DNA of 64,000 nucleotides, from assembly GCF_044797955.1 (NCBI RefSeq), contig NZ_CP085211.1, positions 372,001 to 436,000 of the forward strand, written 5' to 3'. The notes under the pieces are model-generated. The model saw nothing but the letters and a program-made list of their open reading frames with translations. It did not search any database and was not told where the DNA came from. How positions within the stretch are numbered: position 1 is the stretch's first letter; each line of letters begins with the position of its first letter. This stretch comes from Idiomarina seosinensis_A. Its GTDB lineage: Bacteria > Pseudomonadota > Gammaproteobacteria > Enterobacterales > Alteromonadaceae. This document shows, one piece after another, positions 1-9,232 of this stretch. Made by a program: the position numbers and the translations under genes.

Positions 1-585
1 CGCGATGGACCACTGGATATGCGGATGGACAGTAGCCAGGGGGAAACAGCAGCTGAGTGGCTGAACCGCGCCAGTTTTGACGACATTGTTTATGTACTAA
101 AAGTGTATGGCGAAGAGCGTTTTGCCCGCCGGATAGCCCGCGCGGTTGTTGCAGATCGCGAGCAAACGCCATTTTTACGAACGCGCCAGCTGGCCGAGTT
201 GATTGCCCGCGTCAGTCCACAAAAAGACAAGCATAAGCATCCGGCTACCCGCAGTTTCCAGGCGATTCGCATTCACATTAACCGCGAGCTGGAGCAAATT
301 GAGCAGGCACTGCAGGCATCATTAGATGGCCTGAAAGAAGGTGGACGACTGGTTGTTATCAGTTTTCACAGTCTCGAGGACCGCATTGTTAAGCGCTTTA
401 TGCGGGCGCAGAGTCAGGGTAAGCAGGTACCTGCCGGGTTACCGGTAACCGAAGCGGAACTTAACAAAGATCGTACGCTGGCGTTGGAAGGAAAAGCCAT
501 TAAGCCCTCTGCTGCAGAAATTACTGCCAACCCCAGGGCGCGTAGTTCGGTACTGCGTATAGCGCGGAGACTGGCTGATGGGTAA
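1..585 (+). CDS. rsmH: 16S rRNA m4C1402 methyltransferase RsmH (5' end cut off)
   Basis: RsmH (MraW) methylates N4 of C1402 in 16S rRNA using S-adenosylmethionine. The window opens inside the gene: reading frame 1 is open from base 1 and begins with RDGPLDMRMD, the conserved SAM-pocket segment of the family, so the ATG at 19 is not the true start. About the last 195 codons are present, including the C-terminal ISFHSLEDRIVKRFM block and a PRARSSVLRIARR-type end. The gene is the usual first or second member of the dcw cluster, and its last 8 bases overlap ftsL. Identity is firm; only the N-terminus is missing. Confidence 0.96.
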   Translation, partial: RDGPLDMRMDSSQGETAAEWLNRASFDDIVYVLKVYGEERFARRIARAVVADREQTPFLRTRQLAELIARVSPQKDKHKHPATRSFQAIRIHINRELEQIEQALQASLDGLKEGGRLVVISFHSLEDRIVKRFMRAQSQGKQVPAGLPVTEAELNKDRTLALEGKAIKPSAAEITANPRARSSVLRIARRLADG

Positions 586-895
586 ACAACGGTATCCGGC
601 CTTGCCATTGATGTTGCTGCAGGATCTCAACCGCTATAAGCGGGTGATTTTACTGTTGTTGTTGGTGGTGTTCAGTGCTCTGGCAGTTATTTATATCGCC
701 CATCAAAACCGCCAGCTAACGGCCGATCGCGATCAGCTGTTATCAGCACGCGATTTGCTTGACCGCGAATGGCGCCATCTGATTATCGAGCAAAACTCTC
801 TGACCGAACACAGCCGGGTGGAGCGCCTGGCTCAGCAAAAACTGCAAATGGTAGATGTTGACAGTGAGCGCGAGGAATTGGTGCCATGGCAATAA
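578..895 (+). CDS. ftsL: Cell division protein FtsL
   Basis: FtsL is a small bitopic membrane protein that joins FtsB and FtsQ in the divisome and helps activate FtsWI. The 105-residue product has a short cytoplasmic N-terminus, one membrane helix at about residues 23-41 and a periplasmic leucine-zipper-like coiled coil from about 43 to 95. The sequence is poorly conserved, as is normal for FtsL, so the call rests on size, topology and position between rsmH and ftsI. The start overlaps the end of rsmH by 8 bases and the stop overlaps ftsI by 10 bases, which suggests translational coupling. Confidence 0.93.
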   Translation: MGKQRYPALPLMLLQDLNRYKRVILLLLLVVFSALAVIYIAHQNRQLTADRDQLLSARDLLDREWRHLIIEQNSLTEHSRVERLAQQKLQMVDVDSEREELVPWQ

Positions 896-2640
896 GATCG
901 CCGCAGAAAAAGCCGGTAAAACGCAACCGTAAGAATACGCCCGCGGCAGGAACCCAGTGGCGGTTTTATCTGGCTGTCAGTTTATTGTTCGGGGTGTTTA
1001 GCGTGTTAATTGCACGCGCCGCTTATATTCAGGTTATTAGCCCCGAGCGTTATTCTGAGCAGGGCGATATGCGCTCGCTACGCTCCTCCAGTTTAAGTGT
1101 GCAGCGGGGCATGATTGTCGATCGCAATGGCCGCGAACTGGCGGTAAGTGTGCCGGTCGAAACCGTCTGGGCCGATCCCCAGCGCATTGCCGAATACAAT
1201 GCGCTGGCAGACACCCGCCGCTGGCAGGCACTGGCAGAAACATTCCGGATGAATCGGGAAGATTTAGTCGCTAAGGTTTCTGACCCGGAACGGCGCTTTG
1301 TTTATTTACAGCGCAAAGTCACTCCCAGTGAAGCAAACTACGTTAAACAACTGAATATCCCCGGCGTTTACCTAAAAACTGAGTCACGCCGTTATTACCC
1401 GACAGGGGAAATCAGTGCCCATCTATTAGGCCTGACGAATATCGACGGTAAGGGCCAGGAAGGTCTGGAGCTGTTATACGATGAACACCTAACCGGTACG
1501 CCGGGTCAGCGAACCTACCGCAAGGATGCTGGCGGCCGGGTTATTGAAGAAATTAGTCAGACCGAAGCGGAACAGCCAAAACAGCTTACCTTAAGTATCG
1601 ACCAGCGCATTCAGGCCACCGCCTATACCGAGTTAAAAAAAGCCGTGCGTTATAACCAGGCAACCTCCGGCAGTGTCGTGGTGATTGACGTCGCCACAGG
1701 CGAGGTACTGGCACTGGTTAACAGCCCGTCTTTTAATCCGAATAATCGCGCTGACTTGCAAAGCTACAAAATGCGAAACCGGGCGATAACGGACAGTTAC
1801 GAGCCGGGCTCAACGGTTAAACCACTGGTTGTACTCAGCGCTCTGGAAAATGGTTTGCACAAAGTGGGTGACAGCATTGATACCAGCCCGGGCTGGCTTA
1901 GGCTGGGTGGCCGCCGGGTCAGCGATCCGCGCAATTATGGCGAGCTGTCGCTGGCCGGGGTTCTCGAACATTCCTCCAATGTCGGGGTAACCCGAATGGC
2001 GCTGGAACTCGGCATCGAACCCCTGTTACAAACCTACTTTGATGTCGGTTTTGGCAACGATACCGGTATTTCACTACTGGGTGAAAGCATGGGCATGTTC
2101 GGCAATCGCCGGCGTTGGTCTGATTTTGAGTTAGCCACCCTGTCGTACGGATACGGGCTGTCAATCACCACGCTACAACTGGCGCGTGCTTACACGGCCA
2201 TTGCCAGCGGCGGGCAATTGCGCCCTCTGACCATATTCCGCCAAGAGTCGCCACTGCCGGCCGAGCAAATTTTTAATGCGGACAACACCCGCGCTGTGCT
2301 GCGGATGATGGAAACTGTAGTGACTGACGGTACAGCGAAAAACGCCCGGGTGCCGGGCTACCGCATTGCCGGAAAAACAGGAACGACCCGCAAAGCCAGT
2401 GCTACCGGGGGTTACGGCGATGAATACGTGGCTTTGTTTGCAGGTATTGCCCCGGCATCAGATCCCGAAGTGGTGGTCGTTGTAACCATCAATGAGCCGG
2501 CCACTGACGATTACTATGGCGGCACGGCGGCTGCTCCCGTATTTTCAGCCATTGTCGGACAGACTATGCGGTTACTGAATGTTGCTCCGGATAATCTCGA
2601 TAATGAGCCGATGAAAGCGGCCGGCCTGGGGGGCCAGTGA
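886..2640 (+). CDS. ftsI: Septal peptidoglycan transpeptidase FtsI (PBP3)
   Basis: Class B penicillin-binding protein that cross-links septal peptidoglycan together with FtsW. The protein has 584 residues, close to the E. coli length of 588. It shows a basic cytoplasmic N-terminus, one membrane anchor at about 27-47, the PBP dimer domain and a C-terminal transpeptidase domain. All three active-site motifs are visible: STVK at 309-312 (acylated Ser309), SSN at 363-365 and KTG at 497-499. The start lies inside the end of ftsL and the stop is 1 bp from murE, so it is part of the continuous dcw transcript. Confidence 0.98.
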   Translation: MAIRSPQKKPVKRNRKNTPAAGTQWRFYLAVSLLFGVFSVLIARAAYIQVISPERYSEQGDMRSLRSSSLSVQRGMIVDRNGRELAVSVPVETVWADPQRIAEYNALADTRRWQALAETFRMNREDLVAKVSDPERRFVYLQRKVTPSEANYVKQLNIPGVYLKTESRRYYPTGEISAHLLGLTNIDGKGQEGLELLYDEHLTGTPGQRTYRKDAGGRVIEEISQTEAEQPKQLTLSIDQRIQATAYTELKKAVRYNQATSGSVVVIDVATGEVLALVNSPSFNPNNRADLQSYKMRNRAITDSYEPGSTVKPLVVLSALENGLHKVGDSIDTSPGWLRLGGRRVSDPRNYGELSLAGVLEHSSNVGVTRMALELGIEPLLQTYFDVGFGNDTGISLLGESMGMFGNRRRWSDFELATLSYGYGLSITTLQLARAYTAIASGGQLRPLTIFRQESPLPAEQIFNADNTRAVLRMMETVVTDGTAKNARVPGYRIAGKTGTTRKASATGGYGDEYVALFAGIAPASDPEVVVVVTINEPATDDYYGGTAAAPVFSAIVGQTMRLLNVAPDNLDNEPMKAAGLGGQ

Positions 2641-2641
2641 T

Positions 2642-4135
2642 ATGCGCTTACCGGAATTGCTGGACTGGCTTAAAATTGCTCTGCCGCCGACCACCATCAG
2701 TGGTATAAAATTAGACAGCCGGCAAGTGGCTAACGGCGATTTATTTGTTGCGGTATCCGGCTATGTAACTGACGGCAGAGATTATATTGACGCGGCTATA
2801 AAAGCCGGTGCGGCAGCCGTCTTAGCAGAGGATACCAAGCTTTGGGTTGAACAGCAGCAGGCTGTGCCCATTGTCCACATTCCCGATCTTAAAGCTCAGT
2901 TATCCCGCATCGCAGGTAACTTTTTTGCTCATCCGTCGGCGCAAACCCGGCTGCTGGGTATTACCGGCACCAATGGCAAAACATCGGTAACCCACCTGAT
3001 TGCCCAGCTTGTGCAGGCGATGGGAGAGCCGGCAGGCCTGATTGGTACTACCGGTAGTGGTCTGGTAGGGGCTTTACTGCCCGAAAAGCACACTACGCCG
3101 GATGCCGTGACTGTGCAGCAACGGATAGCGACCCTGGTGGCCGAGGGCGCAAAGGTTATCGCAATGGAGGTCTCTTCCCATGCGCTGGTCCAGGGACGGG
3201 TCGAGGCGTTGCAGTTTAGCTCGGTAGCGGCTACCAATATCAGTCGTGACCATCTGGATTACCACGGCTCGATGACGGAATATGTGAAGGCCAAGCAGCG
3301 CTTGTTTACTGACTTTAAAGCCCCGCATCAGCTGATTAATGCAGACGACAAGGCTTTGCGTCACTGGTTAACAGGCCAGCCCGGCACCATGATTACCGGC
3401 TTAGCCGCCGTACAAAAAGACGCTAAACCAGTGGATGCTGCGGCCAGTTTGTTGGCAGATAATATTCAGTACCGGCCCGATGGCACCCGCTTTGACGTTG
3501 ATTACCAGTCAATTGCTCAGTCTTCACAGGCTGAAACCATTCAGTCGCCGTTACTTGGCCAGTTTAATGTGTACAACTTGTTGACTGCGCTGGGAGTTTT
3601 GCTGGCAGAAGGTTACCCCCTGCAGCAGCTGGCCCATGCCTGTCATCAGTTGCAGCCAGTGCCGGGCCGCATGGAAGCGTTTCAAAATGCCGACTCAGCG
3701 CTGATTGTGGTTGACTACGCACACACCCCCGATGCGCTGCAGCAGGTACTAAGCGCCCTGCGTAAACATTGTCGCGGTCAGCTGTGGTGTGTGTTTGGCT
3801 GCGGCGGCGATCGCGATCGCGGCAAACGTCCGCAGATGGGCAAAGTCGCCATTGAATATGCCGATCAAGTGGTTGTCACCGACGACAATCCGCGCACCGA
3901 ACCCGCCGAACAAATCATCGCAGATATTTTAACGGGTACCTTAAATAACACTAAAACTCGGGTTATTCAGGGCCGCTACCAAGCGGTCGTTGATACCATG
4001 GCAAGGGCCGGGCGCAATGACGTTGTGTTGTTAGCCGGTAAAGGTCATGAAGATTATCAGGTAATTGGTACACAACGGTTTGATTATGACGAACGAGCAA
4101 CAGTGGCCGCCTGGCTGCAGGGAGACCGTGCATGA
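2642..4135 (+). CDS. murE: UDP-MurNAc-tripeptide synthetase MurE (meso-DAP adding)
   Basis: Cytoplasmic ATP-dependent Mur ligase that adds the third amino acid to UDP-MurNAc-L-Ala-D-Glu. The 497-residue protein has the ATP loop GTNGKT at 109-114 and the DDNPR motif at 414-418. In MurE the DNPR signature indicates meso-diaminopimelate rather than lysine, so the wall is of the usual Gram-negative type. The gene begins 1 bp after the ftsI stop and overlaps murF by 4 bp (ATGA). Confidence 0.97.
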   Translation: MRLPELLDWLKIALPPTTISGIKLDSRQVANGDLFVAVSGYVTDGRDYIDAAIKAGAAAVLAEDTKLWVEQQQAVPIVHIPDLKAQLSRIAGNFFAHPSAQTRLLGITGTNGKTSVTHLIAQLVQAMGEPAGLIGTTGSGLVGALLPEKHTTPDAVTVQQRIATLVAEGAKVIAMEVSSHALVQGRVEALQFSSVAATNISRDHLDYHGSMTEYVKAKQRLFTDFKAPHQLINADDKALRHWLTGQPGTMITGLAAVQKDAKPVDAAASLLADNIQYRPDGTRFDVDYQSIAQSSQAETIQSPLLGQFNVYNLLTALGVLLAEGYPLQQLAHACHQLQPVPGRMEAFQNADSALIVVDYAHTPDALQQVLSALRKHCRGQLWCVFGCGGDRDRGKRPQMGKVAIEYADQVVVTDDNPRTEPAEQIIADILTGTLNNTKTRVIQGRYQAVVDTMARAGRNDVVLLAGKGHEDYQVIGTQRFDYDERATVAAWLQGDRA

Positions 4136-5544
4136 TTAATGTCAGTTTACAGTGGCTTGCTGAAACCCTCTCGGCGGAGCTGATCGGAACCAGCAATGGC
4201 GCTGAATTGATGGTCGATAAAGTCAGTACCGACACTCGCTCTGATCTCAGCGATACCTTATTTATTGCCTTGCGCGGAGCTAACTTTGACGCCCATGACT
4301 TTATTCCCGAAGCTGCAGAGTCGGGGGCTAAAGCGGTGGTCTGTGAGCGCCCCATGGATGTTACTATACCGCAGTTGATTGTGGCTGACTGCCGGCAGGC
4401 GCTGGGGCAGCTTGGCGCCGCAGTGAAAGCGCAGGTTAAGCCGAAAACCATTGCCATTACCGGCAGTAACGGTAAAACCACCGTTAAGGAAATGCTGGCA
4501 TCCATTTTGTCACGTAAGCACCCGGTGCTGGCAACCCAGGGCAATTTTAACAACGATATCGGTGTACCATTGACCTTGCTGCGTCTGACGCCTGAACATC
4601 AGTACGCCGTCATCGAACTGGGCGCCAATCACCCCGGAGAAATCGGCTACACTACCTCGTTAACACGGCCCGACGTTGCCATTCTTAACAACGTCAGTGC
4701 TGCTCATGTCGAGGGCTTTGGTTCATTGCAGGGCGTGGCACGCGCGAAAACTGAAATTTTTCGGGGCCTGGACCACAGCGGTTTAGCAATTACCACCTGG
4801 CATTCGGAATTTTTACCGTGCTGGCAGCGTAATCGCGAAGGTAAGCGCTTACAAACTTTCGGTTTTGATGCGCAGGCGGATGTCTATGCCTCAGAAGTCA
4901 GCCTGGACGAAGAGGGCTGCGCTCAGTTTACCCTGCATCTGTTTGGTCAGCAGGCCAGGGTCTCATTGCAACTTAGTGGGATGCACAACGTGCTGAATGC
5001 CCTGGCTGCCGCCACTGCCGCCCATGAACTGGGCATTGACTTAAAAGATATTACCCTGGGGTTGCAGGCACTGCAGCCGGTCGCCGGCCGTCTGACCACC
5101 TACAAACTGGCACCAGGCCTGCGCTTAATAGACGATAGCTACAACGCCAGCGTTGCTTCAACTAAAGCCGCTTTGGATCTGTTGTCGACTTATCAGGGTT
5201 ACCAGATCATGGTGCTGGGGGACATGGGCGAACTGGGCCCCGAGTCCCGCGCCTACCACGAAGAAATTGGTGCCCACGCACTGACTTGCGATATTGATAA
5301 TTTGCTAACCGTGGGTGTGCTCAGTCAAAGTGCCAGTGAAGTCTTTAATGGTCGCGGCGGTAAGCATTTTTCCAGTCACCAGAAGCTGGTGGATGAGATT
5401 TTACAAATCATTACACAACAAAATTCCCGGCAACCGGTCACAGTGCTGGTAAAAGGTTCCCGCTCAGCGCATATGGAGCGGATAGTCGACGCCTTAAAAG
5501 AACAGGCGGTAGTAAAACCGGAAAAGGACCAACACGCATGTTAG
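4132..5544 (+). CDS. murF: UDP-MurNAc-pentapeptide synthetase MurF
   Basis: Mur ligase that adds D-Ala-D-Ala to the UDP-MurNAc-tripeptide, the last cytoplasmic step in making the pentapeptide precursor. The 470-residue product carries the ATP loop GSNGKTT at 111-117, followed by the central Mur ligase fold and a C-terminal domain ending in a VLVKGSRSAHMERIV block typical of MurF. It overlaps murE by 4 bp at an ATGA and mraY by 7 bp, consistent with coupled translation of the MurE-MurF-MraY series. Confidence 0.97.
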   Translation: MINVSLQWLAETLSAELIGTSNGAELMVDKVSTDTRSDLSDTLFIALRGANFDAHDFIPEAAESGAKAVVCERPMDVTIPQLIVADCRQALGQLGAAVKAQVKPKTIAITGSNGKTTVKEMLASILSRKHPVLATQGNFNNDIGVPLTLLRLTPEHQYAVIELGANHPGEIGYTTSLTRPDVAILNNVSAAHVEGFGSLQGVARAKTEIFRGLDHSGLAITTWHSEFLPCWQRNREGKRLQTFGFDAQADVYASEVSLDEEGCAQFTLHLFGQQARVSLQLSGMHNVLNALAAATAAHELGIDLKDITLGLQALQPVAGRLTTYKLAPGLRLIDDSYNASVASTKAALDLLSTYQGYQIMVLGDMGELGPESRAYHEEIGAHALTCDIDNLLTVGVLSQSASEVFNGRGGKHFSSHQKLVDEILQIITQQNSRQPVTVLVKGSRSAHMERIVDALKEQAVVKPEKDQHAC

Positions 5545-6620
5545 TTTGGCTGGCTGAGTTTCTCACTCAATTTGAAAGCGCTTTTAACGTCTTCTCTTAT
5601 TTGACGTTACGCGCCATTTTGAGTGTCCTCAGCGCCTTAATTTTGTCCCTTTGGCTGGGACCCTGGATGATTGCCCGCCTGCAGCGATTGCAAATCGGAC
5701 AGACCGTACGTGATGACGGCCCGCAAAGTCACCTCAGCAAGACAGGCACTCCGACCATGGGCGGTAGCTTGATTCTGGTGGCCATTATCGGCTCGTCACT
5801 GCTATGGGCTGACCTGGAAAACCGCTATGTCTGGGTGGTGTTGTTCGTGGTGACGGGCTTTGGGATCATCGGCTTTGTAGACGATTACCGGAAAGTGATT
5901 CGTAAGGATCCCAAGGGCTTAATTGCCAAATGGAAATACTTTTGGCAGTCGGTAATAGCCAGTATTGCGGTAGTTTATCTGTACAGCACCAGTTCACTAC
6001 CCAGTGAAACGGCACTGCTGGTGCCCTTTTTTAAAGATGTGATGCCGCAGCTTGGTCTGTTGTATTTGTTACTGGGTTACTTCGTTATTGTCGGTACCAG
6101 TAATGCGGTCAACCTGACCGATGGCCTCGATGGCCTGGCGATTATGCCAACGGTTATGGTCGCCGGCGCTTTAGGCGTATTTGCGTACGCCTCGGGTAAT
6201 GTCAATTTCGCCGAATACCTGCAAATCCCTCATTTACCGCTTTCCGGCGAACTGCTGGTGGTCTGTGCTGCGATTGTCGGGGCCGGGTTGGGATTCCTCT
6301 GGTTCAATACGTATCCGGCCATGGTGTTTATGGGCGATGTAGGCTCCTTGTCATTAGGGGCCACTCTGGGAGTGATAGCGATTTTAGTCAGGCAGGAGCT
6401 GGTGCTGTTTATTATGGGCGGCGTTTTTGTGATGGAAACGTTATCGGTGATGCTGCAAGTAGGATCGTACAAACTTCGCGGTAAGCGAATTTTTCGTATG
6501 GCGCCGATTCACCATCACTACGAACTTAAGGGCTGGCCGGAACCGCGGGTGATTGTCCGGTTTTGGATTCTGTCATTAATTTTTGTGCTAATTGGGCTGG
6601 CGACCTTAAAACTAAGATAA
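5538..6620 (+). CDS. mraY: Phospho-MurNAc-pentapeptide translocase MraY
   Basis: Integral membrane enzyme that transfers phospho-MurNAc-pentapeptide from UDP to undecaprenyl phosphate, making lipid I. The length of 360 residues equals that of E. coli MraY. The sequence shows about ten hydrophobic helices, the VDDYRK aspartate pair, the NLTDGLDGLA motif and the terminal HHHYELKGWPE loop, all family signatures on the cytoplasmic face. It overlaps murF by 7 bp, and 19 bp separate it from murD. Confidence 0.98.
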   Translation: MLVWLAEFLTQFESAFNVFSYLTLRAILSVLSALILSLWLGPWMIARLQRLQIGQTVRDDGPQSHLSKTGTPTMGGSLILVAIIGSSLLWADLENRYVWVVLFVVTGFGIIGFVDDYRKVIRKDPKGLIAKWKYFWQSVIASIAVVYLYSTSSLPSETALLVPFFKDVMPQLGLLYLLLGYFVIVGTSNAVNLTDGLDGLAIMPTVMVAGALGVFAYASGNVNFAEYLQIPHLPLSGELLVVCAAIVGAGLGFLWFNTYPAMVFMGDVGSLSLGATLGVIAILVRQELVLFIMGGVFVMETLSVMLQVGSYKLRGKRIFRMAPIHHHYELKGWPEPRVIVRFWILSLIFVLIGLATLKLR

Positions 6621-6639
6621 GTGAGCATGTGACAACGCG

Positions 6640-8019
6640 ATGAGAAAAGTTGATTGGCAAAGGGTAGAAAGAGTCAGTGTACTGGGTTTAGGTAAGTCCG
6701 GTCTTTCTGCTGTGCGCTTTTTGCAGCACTACTTAGGCGATCGCATTGCCCGCCAGGAACTTATTTTAGAAGCATTTGAAACACGCTCCGCCAGCCCCGG
6801 CGTAGAAGCGGCAAGACAATTACTGGGCAAGCAACGAGTTGTTACCCGGCAGTGGCAGCTTGAAGATACCCTGGCAGCGGATGTGCTGGTAGTCAGCCCC
6901 GGCATAGATTTGCGCCAACCAGCCATTAAAGCTGCGCAGGATGCCGGCGTCCGTGTTATCGGCGATGTCGAACTTTTTGCTCAGCAGGTGCAGCGGCCAG
7001 TGGTGGCAATTACCGGCTCAAACGGTAAATCAACCGTAACACGTATGGTCGAGTACCTTGCCCGGCAACAGGGAATTAAGGCGCTGGCCGCCGGAAATAT
7101 CGGCCTGCCGGTGCTGGAAGCACTACAGCAGCAAGAGAAGCAGGAACTGCAGCTGTATGTACTGGAGCTGTCCAGCTTCCAGTTGGAAACTCTTGAATCG
7201 TTGCAACCGGTTGCAGCAACTGTTTTGAACATCAGCCCCGATCATCAGGACCGCTACTATCGGCTGACTGACTACATTGCTGCCAAAAAACGTATCTACC
7301 GCAACGCAGAGCTGTGCGTTCTGAACCGGCAAGAAACCATGTACTGGCCGACACAGCAGGCGCCGGCGCTGACCTTCGGGCCAGACCAGAGTGACGCAGA
7401 TTTTGGCATACAGCGCCGTGGCGAAGAAACCTGGATTACCTACCAGAGTGAACCCATACTGGCGGCGCATCAACTGGCGCTGCAGGGCATCCATAATTTA
7501 CTTAATGTACAGGCAGCGCTGGCGCTGGCGCTGGCGGTCGGTGTACCGGTCGCAGCCGGGGCAGGTTATATCCGTGAATTTGAAGGCTTACCCCACCGCT
7601 GCCAGCTGGTTACTGAACGCCTTGGGGTTAAGTGGGTTAATGACTCAAAAGCCACCAATATTGGTGCTACTGAGGCTGCTATCAAAGGGCTGCGGCCGTT
7701 AGTTAATGGCCGCCTTATCCTGATTGCCGGCGGCGTTGGCAAAGGGGCTGACTTTAGTACTCTGCAGCCCAGCCTTAAACAGGTTGATGGGTTGATAACC
7801 ATCGGTGAAGATGGCGCCTTAATTGGCCAGTACGTTAATGGTTCACGCCATGCCGGCGATTTACAACAGGCGGTAGCTTTGGCGGACCAGTTAACGGAAT
7901 CTGGTGATTTAGTGCTGTTATCGCCGGCTTGTGCCAGCTTTGATCAATTTGATGACTTTGAGCACCGGGGTTTATGTTTCAGTCGTGCTGTCGAGGGGCT
8001 TTATGAACAAAGCGCATGA
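6640..8019 (+). CDS. murD: UDP-MurNAc-L-alanine:D-glutamate ligase MurD
   Basis: Mur ligase adding D-glutamate to UDP-MurNAc-L-Ala. The 459-residue protein has an N-terminal UDP-binding Rossmann-like domain (VLGLGKSGLS near residue 14), the ATP loop GSNGKST at 126-132 and the C-terminal VLLSPACASFDQF block. An in-frame stop at 6622-6624 excludes a longer protein, so the ATG at 6640 is the earliest possible start, although no good Shine-Dalgarno sequence is visible in front of it. The 3' end overlaps ftsW by 17 bp. Confidence 0.97.
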   Translation: MRKVDWQRVERVSVLGLGKSGLSAVRFLQHYLGDRIARQELILEAFETRSASPGVEAARQLLGKQRVVTRQWQLEDTLAADVLVVSPGIDLRQPAIKAAQDAGVRVIGDVELFAQQVQRPVVAITGSNGKSTVTRMVEYLARQQGIKALAAGNIGLPVLEALQQQEKQELQLYVLELSSFQLETLESLQPVAATVLNISPDHQDRYYRLTDYIAAKKRIYRNAELCVLNRQETMYWPTQQAPALTFGPDQSDADFGIQRRGEETWITYQSEPILAAHQLALQGIHNLLNVQAALALALAVGVPVAAGAGYIREFEGLPHRCQLVTERLGVKWVNDSKATNIGATEAAIKGLRPLVNGRLILIAGGVGKGADFSTLQPSLKQVDGLITIGEDGALIGQYVNGSRHAGDLQQAVALADQLTESGDLVLLSPACASFDQFDDFEHRGLCFSRAVEGLYEQSA

Positions 8020-9232
8020 ACAGCAATTAAAACTGTTGATACCTAAACCGGGTAGTGGCTCTGTTTTAAAAGCTGCTGGCCAATGGTTATGGCCGGGCTA
8101 TTCGACCAGTCTTTATGATCGTATGCTGTTAACCGTAGCGGTGGTGTTATTGCTGCTTGGTTTCATTATGGTGACGTCGGCGTCATTACCAGCCGCTGAA
8201 AAACTAACCGGCAATTCGTTTCATTTCGCCATTCGCCACCTGACCTACGTTATGCTGGGCCTTCTGCTGATGTTATCAGCGCTGGCAATTCCGGTGGCTA
8301 AGTGGGAGCAGCACAGCGGTAAACTGCTGTTGCTGGGTTTGGGTTTGCTGGTTCTGGTTTTATTGGTTGGCCATACGGTTAACGGCGCCCAGCGCTGGAT
8401 TAAAGTTGGCCCCTTCAGTATCCAGGTAGCTGAGTTAACAAAATTATTTTTCTACATTTACTTAGCCAGTTACCTGTCCCGCCGCGAAGACGAACTGCGC
8501 GAAGCGAAAAAAGGTTTCATCAAGCCTCTGATACTGCTCTTTATCGCCTCGCTGCTGCTTCTGGCGCAACCGGACTTCGGCACTTTGGTAGTGTTGGCTG
8601 CGACTACCGTGGCGATGATGTTTCTGGCCGGGGCGCCGTTATGGCAGTTCTTCGCAGTGTTTATAACCTGTGTACTTGCCCTGATTGGTGCCATCATTGC
8701 CGAACCTTACCGTATGCAGCGGATACTGACCTTTATGGAGCCCGAAAAAGATCCTTTCGGGGCGGGTTATCAGTTAATGCAGTCACTGATTGCTTTTGGC
8801 CAGGGTGAGGTCAATGGTCTTGGCTTAGGTAACAGCATCCAGAAACTGCAGTATCTGCCCGAAGCCCATACCGACTTTATTATGTCTGTAATTGCTGAAG
8901 AACTGGGATTTGTCGGTGTTGTCAGTGTTATCGCTCTGATCCTGTTGCTGGTCAGCCGGGCGCTGGTTATCGGTCGTCGGTGCCTATTTGCCGAACAGCG
9001 TTACAGTGGTTACCTGGCTTACGGTATCGCCATTTGGTTTAGTCTGCAGGCGTTTGTAAATATTGGCGCAGCTTCCGGAGCGTTGCCAACTAAAGGACTG
9101 ACACTACCCTTGGTCAGCTACGGCGGTACCAGTATTCTGGTTTCGTCGCTGGCCGTCGGGCTATTATTAAGGATTGATCATGAGCGCCGCATGAAGGGTC
9201 GCAAAGTGACGCCGCGTGGAGGTGCCGGATGA
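8003..9232 (+). CDS. ftsW: Septal peptidoglycan glycosyltransferase FtsW
   Basis: SEDS-family polymerase that makes septal glycan strands from lipid II, paired with FtsI. I place the start at the ATG at 8003 (MNKAHEQQ), which is preceded by GAGGGG. That gives 409 residues, close to the 414 of E. coli FtsW; the frame also opens at a GTG at 7931 inside murD, which I consider unused. The protein has a basic cytoplasmic N-terminus, about ten membrane helices, the periplasmic segment with NGAQRWI and the C-terminal SYGGTSIL SEDS signature. The gene overlaps murG by 4 bp. Confidence 0.95.
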   Translation: MNKAHEQQLKLLIPKPGSGSVLKAAGQWLWPGYSTSLYDRMLLTVAVVLLLLGFIMVTSASLPAAEKLTGNSFHFAIRHLTYVMLGLLLMLSALAIPVAKWEQHSGKLLLLGLGLLVLVLLVGHTVNGAQRWIKVGPFSIQVAELTKLFFYIYLASYLSRREDELREAKKGFIKPLILLFIASLLLLAQPDFGTLVVLAATTVAMMFLAGAPLWQFFAVFITCVLALIGAIIAEPYRMQRILTFMEPEKDPFGAGYQLMQSLIAFGQGEVNGLGLGNSIQKLQYLPEAHTDFIMSVIAEELGFVGVVSVIALILLLVSRALVIGRRCLFAEQRYSGYLAYGIAIWFSLQAFVNIGAASGALPTKGLTLPLVSYGGTSILVSSLAVGLLLRIDHERRMKGRKVTPRGGAG